This document shows, in pieces, positions 22,657 through 35,210 of a stretch of 64,000 nt of DNA. The first letter of the stretch is position 1. Each line of letters starts with the position of its first letter. Origin of the DNA: Schistocerca nitens (Eukaryota > Arthropoda > Insecta > Orthoptera > Acrididae); the NCBI RefSeq assembly GCF_023898315.1, contig NC_064614.1, forward strand, positions 73,110,501 through 73,174,500. Direction: 5' to 3'. A model generated the notes under the pieces. The model had not been told where the DNA came from, made no database searches, and saw only the letters and a program-made list of their open reading frames with translations. The translations under genes and the position numbers were made by a program.

Positions 22657-23675
22657 TATAATGGATTGTACTGTAAATGATGAAAGTATGTGAATGCAGC
22701 TTGCCGCTAACTTGGTGTAATGTCTCTCACACATAAACCTGTACAGTAAAGTAAGGGCCTCCTGTTTTATCTTTAGGCTGATCCGTGATAAGACAAACAA
22801 ACAATTATACTAATGGAGGATTCTGCGTATTTTCTCTAATTTCATTCGCTCTCTCTCTCTGTCCTTTATCTATATACAGTTTTAAATATAATATTTCATT
22901 ACGTGAATTCAGCCCAATAGAATCTCTGGTGGAGCCCTTCGTCTTAATATTCAGCGGCTGGCTTGCTGTAAAAGATCTTTATATCTATTATTATTGTTAA
23001 GCGCTGCATTCAGTTGGGAAAATCGATCGTTTGAACAATTCGTTCATTTTACGACAGATTTAGAATTTCAGATGTGTCCGAAGCCTTTTTGGACGATTTT
23101 ATAAAATCTCGGTGATTGCAGGCTCTCTTCGTCACAACTGAAACTTCCCCACTAATTACAGGGCCAAGACAGTCATCAATGATTCAGACGGAGAACTCAT
23201 TCGTCATTCACTCTAGAATAAAAGGGTCACAAACCTTATTCCTGAGGAAAATTGTATATTCAATCCATCTCCATTACACGTTCCGTTTTCTGTTGATTCC
23301 AAGTCTTACTTAATTTGCGTTTACAGTTTTTCTCTCTCTTCAAATAACCCGCTAGTGGCACAAACGTTAATAGCTCGCTTTAGCGAGAAGAAGAGCAAAT
23401 ATGTCTCTTTTAGCAGCCCGACAATCTTTCAACAGACACTTCCGAAGCTGACCTCGTTATCCGTCCCTAACAACCATGGAGAATACATATATGTATCTCT
23501 GTTCTTCCAAAGAATAAACGTACTAGAAAAATACCTTGGCGTCGACGAGCTGTCGGCGCATATATTACTAGAAAATCCGATCAGATACTTTCCAAAAGTG
23601 AATAAATGTGGATGATTTGATTGATAATTATTAATTATTGCGTGGTAGAGGGTAATTTTCCGTGGGGAGATTACA
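22657..23675 (-). repeat. 5' LTR of Gypsy-B
   Basis: 1,019 bp, same orientation as 78-1349 and with the SINE-free (empty) site at about 22886. Followed at 23676-23679 by the CAGA target duplication. Its outer end (gtggggagattaca) resembles that of the Gypsy-A LTR. Confidence 0.92.
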
Positions 23676-23679
23676 CAGA

Positions 23680-24479
23680 GTGTCCCATAATCATACTGAT
23701 CGGCTTCCATCAGGACCATTATCATTTTCGTTCATCACGATTACCATTACGCCATAGCATCATTATCACTACCGTAAGCGATAAGTGAAAAGTAATAAGT
23801 GCGGCTGAAGATTTCCAGCATAAGAATTCACCCTCATTTTGGCAACGGCCTTGTCAAAGAGGGCGGAAGAATGGAGAGGGTTTTGGGGCACCCTCTTGCC
23901 CTTAGGTTGAGAAACAACCTGAAAGGGGGAAGAATCAAGCATAATCAACGGCATGACGATGCGGAAGGCAATGGAAACCACTCCATCAAAGTCACTTATT
24001 CTGTACCCACAGGACATGTGGCATGTAACTGAAAAAATTTCGTGATAATCTCTTCACTGTGTAAAGTTTACGTACTAGACACCACTCGGATTCCCGGGAG
24101 GGAACTGCGAAGAGGAGGTGACCATGAGAAAACGAATGAATAACCAATGAAACAATAAAGTTCAGTGAGTCGGGGCGTGGAATGTTTGAAGTTTTAACGA
24201 GGTAGGGAAGCCTCAAAACCTGGAAACAGAAATTTTAGGGCTCAATCTAGATACAGTGAGGGTCAGTAAAGTGAAATGGAAAGAAGACAAGGATTTCTGG
24301 TCAAACAAGAATGGGATATTTTCACAGCAGCAGAAAATGCTGTAACGCGAATAGGAATCGTTGTGAATAGGTAGGTAGGACAGAGAATGAGTTAATGTAA
24401 ACATTTCAGTGATAGGGTTGTTCTCATCAGATTCCACAGCAAACCAACACGGACAAAAATACTTCAGGTCTATATCCTG
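23680..24479. other. No recognisable feature
   Basis: About 800 bp beyond Gypsy-B. Only short overlapping frames on both strands. I see no repeat boundary or exon. Confidence 0.5.
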
Positions 24480-26300
24480 ACGTCGCAATCAGAAGATGAA
24501 CAGGTAGTATATGAGGATATTTAACGGGTGAACCAGATGACTATTTAGAAAAGACGAGGAGCAGGCTGAAGCTTAAGAGATTTGTCGGGAAGAATCAAGG
24601 CGCAAAATAATTGCATACGGAAATAATAAGGAATGAAGTTCTCTCGGGGTGAAGATACTAAGATAATGGCTAACTCAGTAGGCAGTTCAATGGAAAAGGA
24701 ATGTACATTTCTTAACAGGGTCGTCGAAGAAGACGGAAAGAAAACGTATGTACGAGAAAGGTAACTGCGAAGAAACCATGGGTAAAAGGAAAAAAAAATG
24801 CTTCACTTGATCGACGCAAGGAGAAAGTACAAAAATCGTCAAGGAAATTGAGGAATACAGAAATACAAGTAAGGAAAGCTAAGTCGAAATGGCTACAGGA
24901 ATTGAAAAAGAAATGTTTGTTGAAGACTGATTCAGAATATGGAAAAGTCAAACTTACATTCGGTGGAATTGAAAACAAGAGCGATAACGTTAAGAATGCT
25001 GTGGCACCACTGTTAAATGCAGAATGGCTAGGTGGAAAGTGTGGATTGAAGGCCTCTATGGTGGGGAGCAAGTATATGATGACGTGACAGAATAAGAAAC
25101 AGGAGTCGATAGGGAAGAGATTGAGGATCCACTATTATAATCTGAATTTAGAAGAGCTTTGGAAGACTTAAAATCAAATAAGGCAGAAGGGATGGACAAC
25201 ATTCCATCGGAATTTTCAAAAATCGTTGTGGTAAGTGTCAATAAAACGATTATTCACATTGGTCTGTCGAGTGTACGAGACTGGCGATATACCTTCTGCC
25301 TTTCGGAAAACATCGTCCACACAATTCCGATGACTGCAAAAGCTGACAAATGCGAGAATTACGAACCGTGAGCTTAACAGCTCATGCATCCAAGTTGCTG
25401 ACTTGAATAATATACAGAAGAATGGAAAAGAAAACCGAGGATTTGTTGGATGACGATCAGTTTGGCTTGAGGAAAAGTAAAGGGCCAAGAGCGAATAATA
25501 AGAGTGGATGACGAAGAACGGTGTGGTCGGATTAAAAAGGTTGTAAGACAGGGATGTAATCATTCGCCCCTACTGTTCAACCTACGCATCGAAGAAGCAA
25601 TGATGAAAATAGATGAAAGGTTTCGGAATGGAATTAAAATTCAACTTGAAAGGATATCTGAGATACGATTCGCTGATGACATTGCTATCCTGAGTGAAAG
25701 TGAAGAAAAATTACAGTATTTGCTGAATGGAATGAACGGCGTAATGATTACAGAATTTTGACACAGAGTAAATCGAAGAAAGACAAAAGTAATGAGAAGC
25801 AGCAGAGATGAGAAAAGCAGGAAACGTAATATCGGGTGTGATGGTGACGATGTAGACGAAATTAAGGAATTCTGCTACCTAGGCAGCAAAATAACCAATG
25901 GCAGACGGAGCAAGGAGAACAAAAAACAGAGGAGCATTGGTAACAAGGGCATTCCTGGCCAAGAGAATCCTATTGTTAACAAACATTTCTGGGAATCTAA
26001 GGTGAAGCACTGCACTGAATGGCAGTGGGAATACCGAAACAGAACAGAATAGAAGCGTCTGAGATGTGGCGCTACAGACGAATGTTGAAAACTCGTTGTA
26101 CGATAAGGTAAGAGAAGAAAGGGTTCTCCGGGAAGCGGCGAGCAAAGGAATGTAGGGAAAACAGTGAGTAGAAGAAGGGACGCGATGATAGGAGACCTGT
26201 TCAGTGTCATTTCATTGATACTAGAGGGAGCTATCAGGAGTAAACATTTTAGCGGACAAGAGAGACTTGAGTACATCCAGCAAATAATTGAGGACTTTGG
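24480..26300 (+). pseudogene. Decayed RTE-type LINE
   Basis: Remains of a non-LTR reverse transcriptase in several frames. The best piece, at 25504-25761, has VRQGCNHSPLLFN, IEEAMMKI and the catalytic FADDIAIL. Downstream (25855-26050) FCYLGSKITNGRRSKE is the thumb-region block typical of RTE elements of insects, followed by a region like the RTE C-terminus. An upstream stretch (24850-25090) resembles the endonuclease-RT linker. Multiple frameshifts make it inactive. Its 5' boundary is uncertain. Confidence 0.75.
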
Positions 26301-28297
26301 GTGTATATAGTGTTCTGAGATGAAAAGTTGGCACTGAAGAGGAATTGGTGGCGGGCCGGTACCAACGACTAAAAGAAAACTGATTTGAAATTGAAATTTA
26401 AAATCGCCTAAAAAGTTTTAGAAATCATAAAAGTTGTCCACCCATGGGTTATTTACTGCGATACTTTTTTAAGTATTTTAAGACATAAATATGTATAAAC
26501 TTTGACTGAAGACTACTTTTTCACCAGTGCCAGCCAGAGCCTTCTCTGGGAACAGAAAGAAGATAGAGAAATGCGACAGCTTTGCAATAATAAATCATAA
26601 AACACCTTTCTCGTAAAACGGCAGTAAGGCAAGACTCATTAAAATAGCACAAAACAAAATAAAGCAAGGAAAGTACGAAGGGGAGATCAAATATGTTTCT
26701 ACGAGAAAACTTAAATTTAGTAGATACATGGAAACAAAATCAAGTGCGAAGGAAGGAAACATCTTTGCCAGGACTTGGTTGTGGAACTTAACTGAGAAAG
26801 GAGGTGGGGCGAATACAGTAATTATAAATTATCTTGTATGTGTTGTGTTTTATGTATTTCCTCTTCTCAAGTTTACTTTGCAATGAAATTATGTTCAAAA
26901 ATGGGATTATGGTTTCCACCTTGATTTGACTTCTGACTGCTCCATCGCGTCTCAGACGTCTTAGGAACCTCTCCTTCCTTTATAAATATCGATCCTTGCT
27001 TGCACATTATTAGAGTGATTAGTTTGGATTCTGTTGTTGTTATACTCTTCAGCTGGTAGACTGGTCTGGTGGAACTCTCTACGCCAGTGTCCATGTCTGT
27101 TCATCACTGCCTAAATTTTGCAACTAAACCCACCGAACTAAACACTAGTCATTCTGTGTAAAGAGAGCACTGTAAGCTTTAGGGGGCTGTAGATGGTGTT
27201 TAACGTACCAGGCTGTCACACTATTCTAGACAGCTAAAGCACGTTATGCCAGTGACGTGCCTGGTATGTTATGGTCGGTTGTATCTAATAAACCCAATTA
27301 GATGGGTCAACGTGGAGACGTGACATAGAGGCAGAAATATGATATGATGTTTGGATAGGTCCAGAATAACATCCGGATTTAATTGCGCGTTTTGTGAGCG
27401 GAGTGGTTAAGGGATCAGTATGCACTGGACCGTGTACCACTCACAGTCATGTAACATGGCGTAAGATTAAATGATCTTAACTGTCAGGACAGTGGGTTTC
27501 AGTCCCTTCAGGAACTGTTGCTTTCAGTGATTACACGTTCATCTCAGCTACAAGTTTCCGAGCCAACTTTCCGAAGAACTTCTGACGTTGGGTACCTCAC
27601 ATGGGCATTGCTTACGGCGCCACAGAAAGCTTCCGTCTTTAGAAGCCCACAACATGAAGAATCCTTGGAGCAGCTAACTGCAGGCTGTATTGTAGTCTGG
27701 CTAATAGCAACTTCGCCTCTTTTAAAAAGCTTGAAGATGTCAGTTGCATCTTCTTCACTAGCAGTATGTGATTATTCTGCGTCTGTGATGTTCTACGGAT
27801 GACCTCGACCCATTTATTTAGATTCTCGTGAACATTAGCAGGTTACTAACATTATCGGTAACCAAATGGTGCCATCTCTCCCATACTTTCACGCTGTGGA
27901 CATTCCCGTCTACCAAGATGAAAATAGCGTTATTAACAAGGCTGCGCACACAAGTTCCTGGTTTTCATGAAAACCCACGAACTATGTGGCACCACCGATG
28001 GCCCACCAAAGGCTCCAATACTATTTGTTATTATCTTGATAAGCAACAGAGGAGAATTAGCAATCAATATCTCTGAAGATTGACAGTGCTACGGGATCTA
28101 GTTATGGCGTACCACAAGAAATTTCTGAGGTCACTTTGTCTCCGTATTCAGACAATTATCGCTGCAGGAGGCAGTGTTACACGGTATTAGAGTGAATATT
28201 TCTCCTGGTATCAGTATACTTACACTTATATACTTACATTCACTGCGACCTCTGATGCTAACAAAACCTGAAGCAAATGTTCTGATGTGCCACATAG
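26301..28297. other. No recognisable feature; probably Toll intron or upstream sequence
   Basis: About 2 kb with no convincing coding sequence. The + frame at 27518-27802 (94 residues) matches no family I know and lacks a leucine-rich-repeat pattern, so I do not propose it as an upstream Toll exon. The 3' end is the acceptor ccacatag of the first visible Toll exon. Confidence 0.5.
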
Positions 28298-28485
28298 GTC
28301 AACGCGGACCGCCTGTCGCTGGAGGGTAATCCACGGGCCGCGCTGGGGCTCCAGAAGGACAGTACTACGAGCAGAGTGGCAGTCGTGGACCTGGGGAAGA
28401 GTATGCCGCTCAACTGCGACCCTTGCACTGCGCAGAGTGCCGTGGCTCTGCAGCTGCGACGATGGCTCCTGCGTCAGCAGAACAA
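28298..28485 (+). CDS. Toll-like receptor, exon with end of the LRR ectodomain
   Basis: This internal exon encodes 62 codons plus two bases, starting VNADRLSLEGNP after the acceptor ccacatag and ending before the donor gtaaca at 28486. The block VVDLGKSMPLNCDPC...LRRWLLRQQ has the pattern of the LRR C-terminal cap of Toll receptors (last repeat, then NxCDxC and a Trp). Phase at the 3' end is 2 and fits exon 34874-35086, where the cap continues with further cysteines. GC content and codon use are much higher than in the flanks. Upstream LRR exons are not found. An antisense open frame over the exon is a shadow. Confidence 0.72.
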
Positions 28486-28949
28486 GTAACACTCACCAAA
28501 CTTACCTCATGTGCTAATGAACGTACTTGAATCAATGTATCATTACCTTCGAAGGGGCAGACGGAGGACGTGGTGTTCCTCGTTGCTAAGGTTTGGTCCC
28601 CCTATTGCGCTTAAGAAAACGCTAATTGCGGAAGGATATGGACACGGTCTACAGCATAGTGCACCGCATATTGTTGAGGAACAATCTGCAAAAGTCACTG
28701 AAAAACTGAATTTTGCACTCGCGAATTCCGTCAGTACCAAACAGGAAGGTGGGTCCTGGAGCTGCGAAATGCAGGCCAAGTTGGAATTGCAAACCCATAC
28801 ATCAATGATGCAAGTGCTTTTAACAGGTAAACATGATTCAAAAGCAATATGACCTGGACCTTGCAACAGTGGAAGAAAGTCATTCGGTCGGATTTTTCTA
28901 GTTTCATATTTTTTTCCAACTTCTGGCCCAGTTTAGTTGCCAATAGTGA
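28486..28949. other. Toll intron, unrecognised 113-residue frame
   Basis: The + frame 28511-28852 (starts MLMNVLESMYHY) matches nothing I know and starts right after the exon donor. It is probably fortuitous or an old element. Confidence 0.4.
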
Positions 28950-29420
28950 AACACGGTGAGGTTTCGATCATGATTTGAGCACCCATATCGTGGTATTCCA
29001 CGGGCTCCATGGTTACTCTGCAAGTTGCCACTACTGTGTCCATTTTATATGATTAGTTACTTCCCATGATATAATGTTTGTTTCCCGATGGTGACAGTGT
29101 GTTCGAAGACGACAAGGCCCCTGTTCGCACAGCTCACATCGTCCACGATTGGTTTTGCGAGCACAAGGGAGAACTGTAGCATTCCATCTGGTCACAAAAG
29201 TCAGTAGATGCCAATATTATTGAGCCTTTGTGCTCTACTGTGTATAAAATGGTGCCTTATTGCTGTCCACATCCGTCAGCATTACCTTAACTTGCCACTG
29301 TTTTGCGGAAGAGTGGTGTAAGATTCTCCAGAAAAATCGAACATGACGTATTCACCCATAACGTGACGACTGGAAGGTGGCTAGAATGGCAACGGTTTTC
29401 CTACACGCTATTAAGTAGAA
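28950..29420 (+). pseudogene. Fossil Tc1-type transposase fragment
   Basis: Near 29096-29215 the + strand reads VFEDDKAPVRTAHIVHDWF...ANIIEPL, recognisable as the second-Asp and Glu region of a Tc1-like transposase, with in-frame stops. The Glu block (NIIEPL) is retained. No terminal repeats were found. Confidence 0.6.
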
Positions 29421-31507
29421 GTGTCCAAACCACAGCACGCAGACCGCATGCTGCCCAAAGCAAGTACTGTATTAGTGCAGCCCAAGAAGTGAGCATCTAT
29501 CACACGAGCGGAAAAAAGAAAAAAAAAAACCGATGAAATTCCGTTTTTGTAAATTTATGGTAAATAGACTATTTTCAGTCATAGCTCCCGCCACGCGATT
29601 CTGTTCTCTCTTTAGTCCTCCAAACTTTCTTTCTTTTTTTCTCAGCAGTTTGTTATAAGTGTTAGTGTATTGTGTGGCCCAAAAGCTGAAAGGTTGGGCA
29701 CCCAGGGTATTACGCATGGTAATATGTTGCACTTTGTCCACTCCCTGTTAATGGCTTGGATATCCGCCTGTAACTATTGTCATTTGTATTATATTATGCT
29801 GGAGAGTTGTGTTGGAATATTATACGTAGTAGATTAATAATTAGTAGTTTAGCAATTTTTGCATATGTACAGACATTCTTTTGATTCGGTAGCTCTCGAT
29901 GTAAGCCACACGATAGACAACTGCATAAATTGTGGATCTTGAAGGTTTCCCGGCGCAGTGACTCGATAAAGTTTCGGGATTGCAGCCGGGGGACGTGACA
30001 TCTTACCATTGTGCTTCGGCTGACATTCATCAAGTCTGCTTAAGGTCAATTGTGTACACTGGAGACTGCCAGTGCACGTCTCTTTGGCTGTACCAAAATA
30101 TGGCGCGGAGAAGCATGCGCATAGGTGAGCTCCCTGTATCGAGTTCAGCGCCCTGTTCGAATACTGCTCAATCTAATGTCGGTAGATACATGCTGTTCGT
30201 TGATACTACATGCACATTCTCTGTCGGAAGACGTAAGCGCAGAGATAAAACGCAAATGTGAAATTAGTCAAATTAACTGTCAATAGACGTGTCATTAGGC
30301 ATAAAATGTTACCTTTCCGAAGATATTGAACTAATCACCGGGCTCCACGCCTTATCGAATAGAAAGCCGCCGTCGACATTGATTAGATTTCCACCAAACA
30401 TATTTTCATAGATCGTTTAATAACTGAACCCCATATTAGTGGCAGATTAATCCATGGAGTGTCCAGTGGACACTGGTGTGCGAAGGCGGATGAGATATCA
30501 TGTACAACGTAACTTTCGCATGCGTCTGAGCTCAAAAATGTAAGCGTTACCGCACTGGCACGACATTCTGTAGACTCCAGCCTTCCGACGTCGCATATCA
30601 TCCCTTACCGATTCAAGAAGCGTAAGGTTCTTTGTAGGTGATGGAAGTTTACTTTAACATATTGCCGAGAAATTGGTGAAGGGGGGGGGGGGTACACTTG
30701 GACTTGAACAGTATCTTCTCCTCTTGGCCCTGTGGGTGGTCACGCCGTGCTGATCTGATGTGGGGAACATCCGTTTTCTTTGTACACAGATCATAGGTGT
30801 TCCAGCTCTTTTGCAATGCAGTCTCTATCGGAAGCAACATGTGCCCGATGCACTAAAGTTCGAAGGACACCCATAGTTAGTGCACGTTTGTGGCAGCTAG
30901 ACGCCTGCAAATACAGGCCTATATGATTGCGGGAGCCTGCGGTTCACAGAATGCCCCAGTGAACCATCCTCTATCAGACTGACCACGGCATCCAGAAACG
31001 GCAGACTGCCGCTCGTCTCCACTTAAGAGGATATTCTCGTGGACTGAATTACTTTCAAAAAAAGTTTCCAACGAAATTCAGCTTGCTTGAATTAATTCCA
31101 TTCATTGGACATGAATATTATTCGCACTGGCGTACATTTCGACAAGTGTGCATGTAGCATCACAATTACGTTCGTTCCTGCACGCCATAGGCCTAGATGG
31201 AGCGCTATTCGAGAAGGACGCTAAACTCGAGGGCTCTCATACAGCGGCACCCTACGCGGATTCGTCTTCGTCCCAGTTTCTGTTATAAAGTTAGCGACAT
31301 GCTCTAGCAATCAGCTGTGGAAATGCTCTCCTGAAGATGGCTGAATGGCTGTCAGCCGAAATATTGTGCTAAAATACTGGTGTCAACCCGCTGCAATCCC
31401 GAAATTGTGTAGAGTAGTACATAAATTGCCGTGAAATATGGCCTGTGTAAACGGACCGATCGAATCTTCTGGATGTTTGATATTGCCTAGCAGGAGGACA
31501 TTATTCA
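29421..31507. other. Toll intron, nothing recognised
   Basis: About 2 kb. Only short frames and a G-run at about 30680. A stretch near 31325-31370 (agatggctgaatggctgtcagccgaaat) contains a short imperfect inverted repeat. Confidence 0.5.
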
Positions 31508-31708
31508 AAAGTGGTTCAAATGGCTCTGAGCACTATGGGACGTAACATCTGAGGTCATCGGTCCCTTAGAACTTAGAACTACTTAAACCTAACTAACCTA
31601 AGGACATCACACACATCCATGCCCGAGGCAGGATTCGAACCTACGAACATACTGGTCGCGCGGTTCCTGACTGAAGCGCCTAGAACCGCTCGACCACACC
31701 GGCTGGCG
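31508..31708 (-). mobile_element. SINE type 1
   Basis: Minus-strand copy of the common tRNA-derived SINE. Flanking imperfect duplication: gaggacattattca before and gagaacattattca after. The head region is slightly diverged. Confidence 0.88.
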
Positions 31709-32084
31709 AGAACATTATTCATTTAAAACAATACCACAGCCTGAAATCGTTTCACAATACATAAACACACATGATAAACACTTGAACTTGTGTTAGGTTA
31801 ATGTAAACTACACAAATTGTAATTACTGAATTTAATGTTATTGTGTACTGTGGTGGCAGCAATAGGTACGCCGATACTCACGCACCATAACTTTTCACTG
31901 ATGTTGCAGCACATATAAATCACTGGATATGGGGTAATAATGAGCTATTTCCTTTTTGTAATTGATTACACTCGGGGAATGCAATTTAAACCACAAAATT
32001 ATTATTGCCTCCAAACTCTACACACTGTAGAGAACTTGGTTTGCCTATTACACACACTGATTCACAAAATATAAATGTACTGGT
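31709..32084. other. Toll intron, nothing recognised
   Basis: AT-rich spacer between the SINE and the 3' tail of the next LINE. Confidence 0.5.
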
Positions 32085-32085
32085 A

Positions 32086-32116
<31 letters not shown>

Positions 32117-33990
32117 CTGGCAAGATTAGGGCCATCAGGCCCTCTCTTACATCTAACCAGGCATTCTACTTATTTTACATTCATATGTTTTAGTAGGCAT
32201 GTTAAACTACATCTAGTACAAAAAGTGAAATAAACAATTTGAAAGGTACACCTGGAAAAATACATACATATAGAGTTTATATTCTTAGATCACAAGTACT
32301 GTTATAATTAGACATTATTGAAGAGACAGATTTTAGATAGGTGTGCTGGCAGCAGGGAGTATGAGGGAGACTCATGGTGAAGGGAGGAGAGGAATAGAGA
32401 CATGATGAAACATAATTAAGGAAATATAAAGGAAAAGAAGATTGCGTGGCTAATAGAGATAGATGAAGAGGAAGGCATCTCAGGAGCAAGATAGCTTTGC
32501 TATTTGACAGATGAGGGGATTGCCCTTGTACAGTAATTTTGTGGAGAACTTTATGAGGATGATAGTAGGAAATGCTTCAACTTCTTCTTAAAAGCAGCAG
32601 GAGATTGAATTTTGCGGAAGGTAAGGGGCAGTTTGTTCCAGAGGCGGACAGCGGCAACTGAGGAGTTTGCAAAAGTTTTTGTTTTGTGAGTGGGCACAGT
32701 TAGGATACCAAATAAGAGTGACCTCGTGTTTCGATTATGGTGACATGACAGGTTTTTAATCTCTGAAGCAAGGTACTGGGGTGCTTGCGCGACGAGGAGT
32801 CGGTGGAGTAGACATAGAGTGTGGTAGTCACGCAATTTGTCCAGCCGCAGCCACCCTAGCTCGAAGTATGAAGCACTAACATGATCATATCGGCGAATGT
32901 TGCAGGTGTAACGCACACAGGCATTCATGGTTAGCTCTAGCCGTCTTTTGTTTTCACTACTCATGCCTTGTTGAATCACATCACAATAGTGGAGGTTCGG
33001 TAGAACGAGTGCTTGCACGAGCTGGCGTTTCAAGTCCTGTGGAAATATGTTCCGAAACTTTTTGAAAGCATAGAGACAAGCAGACGTCTTTCGGCACACT
33101 GCGACTGTATTCTCCGCCCAGTTGAGATGCTCATCCAAAGTTACACCCAAGTTCTTCACTGTTTTCTGATATGGTATTGGAGTACCGTCGAGCAGAATAG
33201 GAGGTAGCCGTTCGCGGAAATCTGAACTTATTAATTTCTGATGGGCTATTAAGATTACTTGCGTCTATTTTGCATTTAGTTTAAGCCCCAGGTTTTTCGC
33301 CCATGTCACCACTGAAGACAGATCATCATTCATCTGAGCGATTGCAGTGTTTACATCTTCAGGTCTGACGCTTAGGTAGAGCTGGAGGTCGTCGGCATAG
33401 AAATGATATTTACAGGAGGACAGAACCGACGAAATATCGTTGACATATAAAGAAAACAAAAGTGGTCCTAAGACTGATCCTTGGGGCAATCCCGAGGAAA
33501 CATGTTTCCAGGAAGATTTTTCATTTACGCAGACAACACATTGCTGTCTGTCTTTTAAGTAGCTTTCAAACCATCTCATTGCACTATCAGAGAAATTAAG
33601 CTGTTGCATTTTTCTGAGCAATATGTCAAAGCTAACAGTGTCAAAAGCTTTGCTGAAGTCCAGTAGCGTCAAAATTGTTGCCTTTCGATTGTCGATGGCA
33701 TATTTCAGGTCATCAGTTACTTTAATTAGAGCAGTGTTTGTGCTGTGATGTTTACGGAAACCGGATTGAAATTTGTCATAGAGGCTGAATTCATGCAAGT
33801 GTTCAGTGATTAGGTCATGAACAATATATTCAAGTGCTTTGGAAACAGCAGGCAGTATGCTAATTGGTCGGTAATCACTAGGCAGTTGCGGGTTTTCGAT
33901 CTTAGGAATGGGTCGAATTAGGCTTCTTTTCCATGCAGTGGGATATATGGCGTCGGTATAACAACCACTGTTCATAATAATACTCTTGTT
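32085..33990 (-). mobile_element. 5'-truncated Jockey/CR1-type LINE with (TAAA)n tail
   Basis: The minus-strand element ends in a (TTTA)n run at 32090-32121 (TAAA on its own strand). Its reverse transcriptase covers 33975-32551, and upstream sequence stops at about 33990, so the endonuclease and ORF1 are missing. A 3' UTR of about 450 bp separates the RT stop from the tail. No target duplication was identified. Confidence 0.85.
32551..33975 (-). pseudogene. LINE reverse transcriptase, one in-frame stop
   Basis: The frame carries DYRPISILPAVSK, LDFSKAFDTVSFDILL, SSGLPQGSVLGPLLF and the catalytic YADDLQLYL, all reverse-transcriptase blocks of the Jockey/CR1 group, then a C-terminal region with LGVTLDEHLNW and LWNKLP. 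One in-frame TAG (33265-33267) separates the two open halves; both lie in the same frame, so it is a single nonsense change, probably from CAG. It lacks the endonuclease domain and cannot mobilise itself. Confidence 0.87.
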
Positions 33991-34873
33991 AGATAACTTC
34001 TAGTTCGTTGCTACCGAAGTGAGCTCACCAATGGACCTCATCAGTTATTGAGATCACAATACCCCGTTGGATGCGGCTACTGGTCCCTTCACACCTCGCA
34101 GTTGGCACAAGCAACTCGTCGCAGTTAACACAGCATTGCACCATGCAGTTCCATGTACTTCAGTGCAGGAAACCGTACTATTTTGCCGCTCACAGCCCGT
34201 CTCCGTCGAAATACCGCGTCTTACAAGCCTTAGTGTTTATTTAGTTTGTAGCCATACGATAAACGAAGTCCATATCTGTTTTCAGCTCACTTCTAAATGT
34301 TCTATTAGCAACGTTACCGTAGCACATACTGGCAGTCACTTTTACGCCACTTAACACTTGTTCTGCCTCAGAGCTACGCCAACGTACTTCTACCGCCAAT
34401 ATTAAGCGCCAACCTGTACACTGTTCTCATTCTTGGGGATCCCCCCTCCCCCCCACACGTAAACATTATTTTACATTACACCAAGCTCTCTATTTACAAT
34501 TAAACATACAATAGCATTAGAATATTCAATTACAGTCATTTTCATATATTAAAGTAATATTACATTTAAATTTTTACTACACGTAACAATATTACTAAGT
34601 TTAATTCTTTTGTTATTTCGCTATCAGAGTGCAACACAAGCCAGGCACTGTCTCCCGCATAGCGGTCTTTACTTTAGCTGCCACCAGGCGGAAGCACTTG
34701 CGCTTTGCCTTCGATTCTGGCCCACAGATGGCATAAGGGTCCACTTTCTCTACCGTTGCGCCTTGACTATGCCTGGCATTCACTAGACAGCACATTGTCA
34801 CATTACACGTAGCAAAGCAATTGCGCTCGCAGTGCTTCCTTTGGTGAGTCTTAATGTTGACACCCTCGGTCAG
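33991..34873. other. Toll intron, nothing recognised
   Basis: No repeat or exon recognised. C-run at about 34440-34458, AT-rich stretch 34460-34620. The 3' end contains the acceptor ctcggtcag of the next Toll exon at 34865-34873. Confidence 0.5.
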
Positions 34874-35086
34874 TGACTTGCTAGATGGACCCCGAGTGGA
34901 GCGGCCAACGGAGCCGCTGTGCACGGGCCCACAGGAGCATGCGGGTCACGCCCTGCTGCTGGAGTCGGCGCTGGAGGACAGCTCCAACTGCCCGGGCTCG
35001 CCGCGGAACGTCGCGCTCTACCTGCTGCTTGCCGTCACCGTGCTGGCGCTCCTCGGCGGCATCGGCGCCTTCTGCCACTTCCGCAG
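34874..35086 (+). CDS. Toll-like receptor, exon with LRR cap end and transmembrane helix
   Basis: The acceptor ends at 34873 and the donor gtgagt starts at 35087. The first base completes a codon with the previous exon (phase 2). The exon starts DLLDGPRVERPTEPLC, continues LCTGPQEHAGHALL...SSNC, which supplies the remaining cysteines of the LRR C-terminal cap, then NVALYLLLAVTVLALL...GAFCHFRR, one strong transmembrane helix followed by basic stop-transfer residues. It would place the receptor as a type I membrane protein with the TIR domain in the cytosol. It ends in phase 2, matching the exon at 43205. The sequence is GC-rich. Confidence 0.85.
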
Positions 35087-35210
35087 GTGAGTCTCGGCCC
35101 CAACGTTGTATCTGCCCATTACAAGCGGTTCTTCAGCTTCTCTTGGCGTGCTTCTTGACGCAACAGTTCAACGATGAACGGCTGAACGTCAGTATCCTAC
35201 GAGCATGATA

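Larger units (their letters stand above)
78..23675 (-). mobile_element. Gypsy-B: complete but defective Ty3/gypsy LTR retrotransposon
   Basis: The element is bounded by two LTRs in the same orientation (78-1349 and 22657-23675) and by the 4-bp duplication CAGA. Coding order on the minus strand is gag, protease, reverse transcriptase, RNase H, integrase, which is the Ty3/gypsy order. Read on the minus strand the LTR begins TGTAAT and ends ATTATA. Without its SINE the left LTR differs from the right by about seven substitutions plus a CT-repeat length change over about 1 kb (my reading by eye), so the insertion is fairly young. The interior has been enlarged by a Tc1 transposon (19320-20741) and by a SINE that itself holds Gypsy-A (1700-13871). 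Gag and pol both carry disabling changes, so this copy cannot make its own proteins. Confidence 0.9.

Noticed and set aside
27518..27802. Possible upstream Toll exon
   Set aside because: No leucine-rich-repeat pattern and no fitting splice phase into 28298.
34885..35208. Arg/Ser/Cys-rich frame over the Toll transmembrane exon
   Set aside because: Wrong frame of the same GC-rich exon; the frame with the LRR cap cysteines and a transmembrane helix fits both splice junctions.
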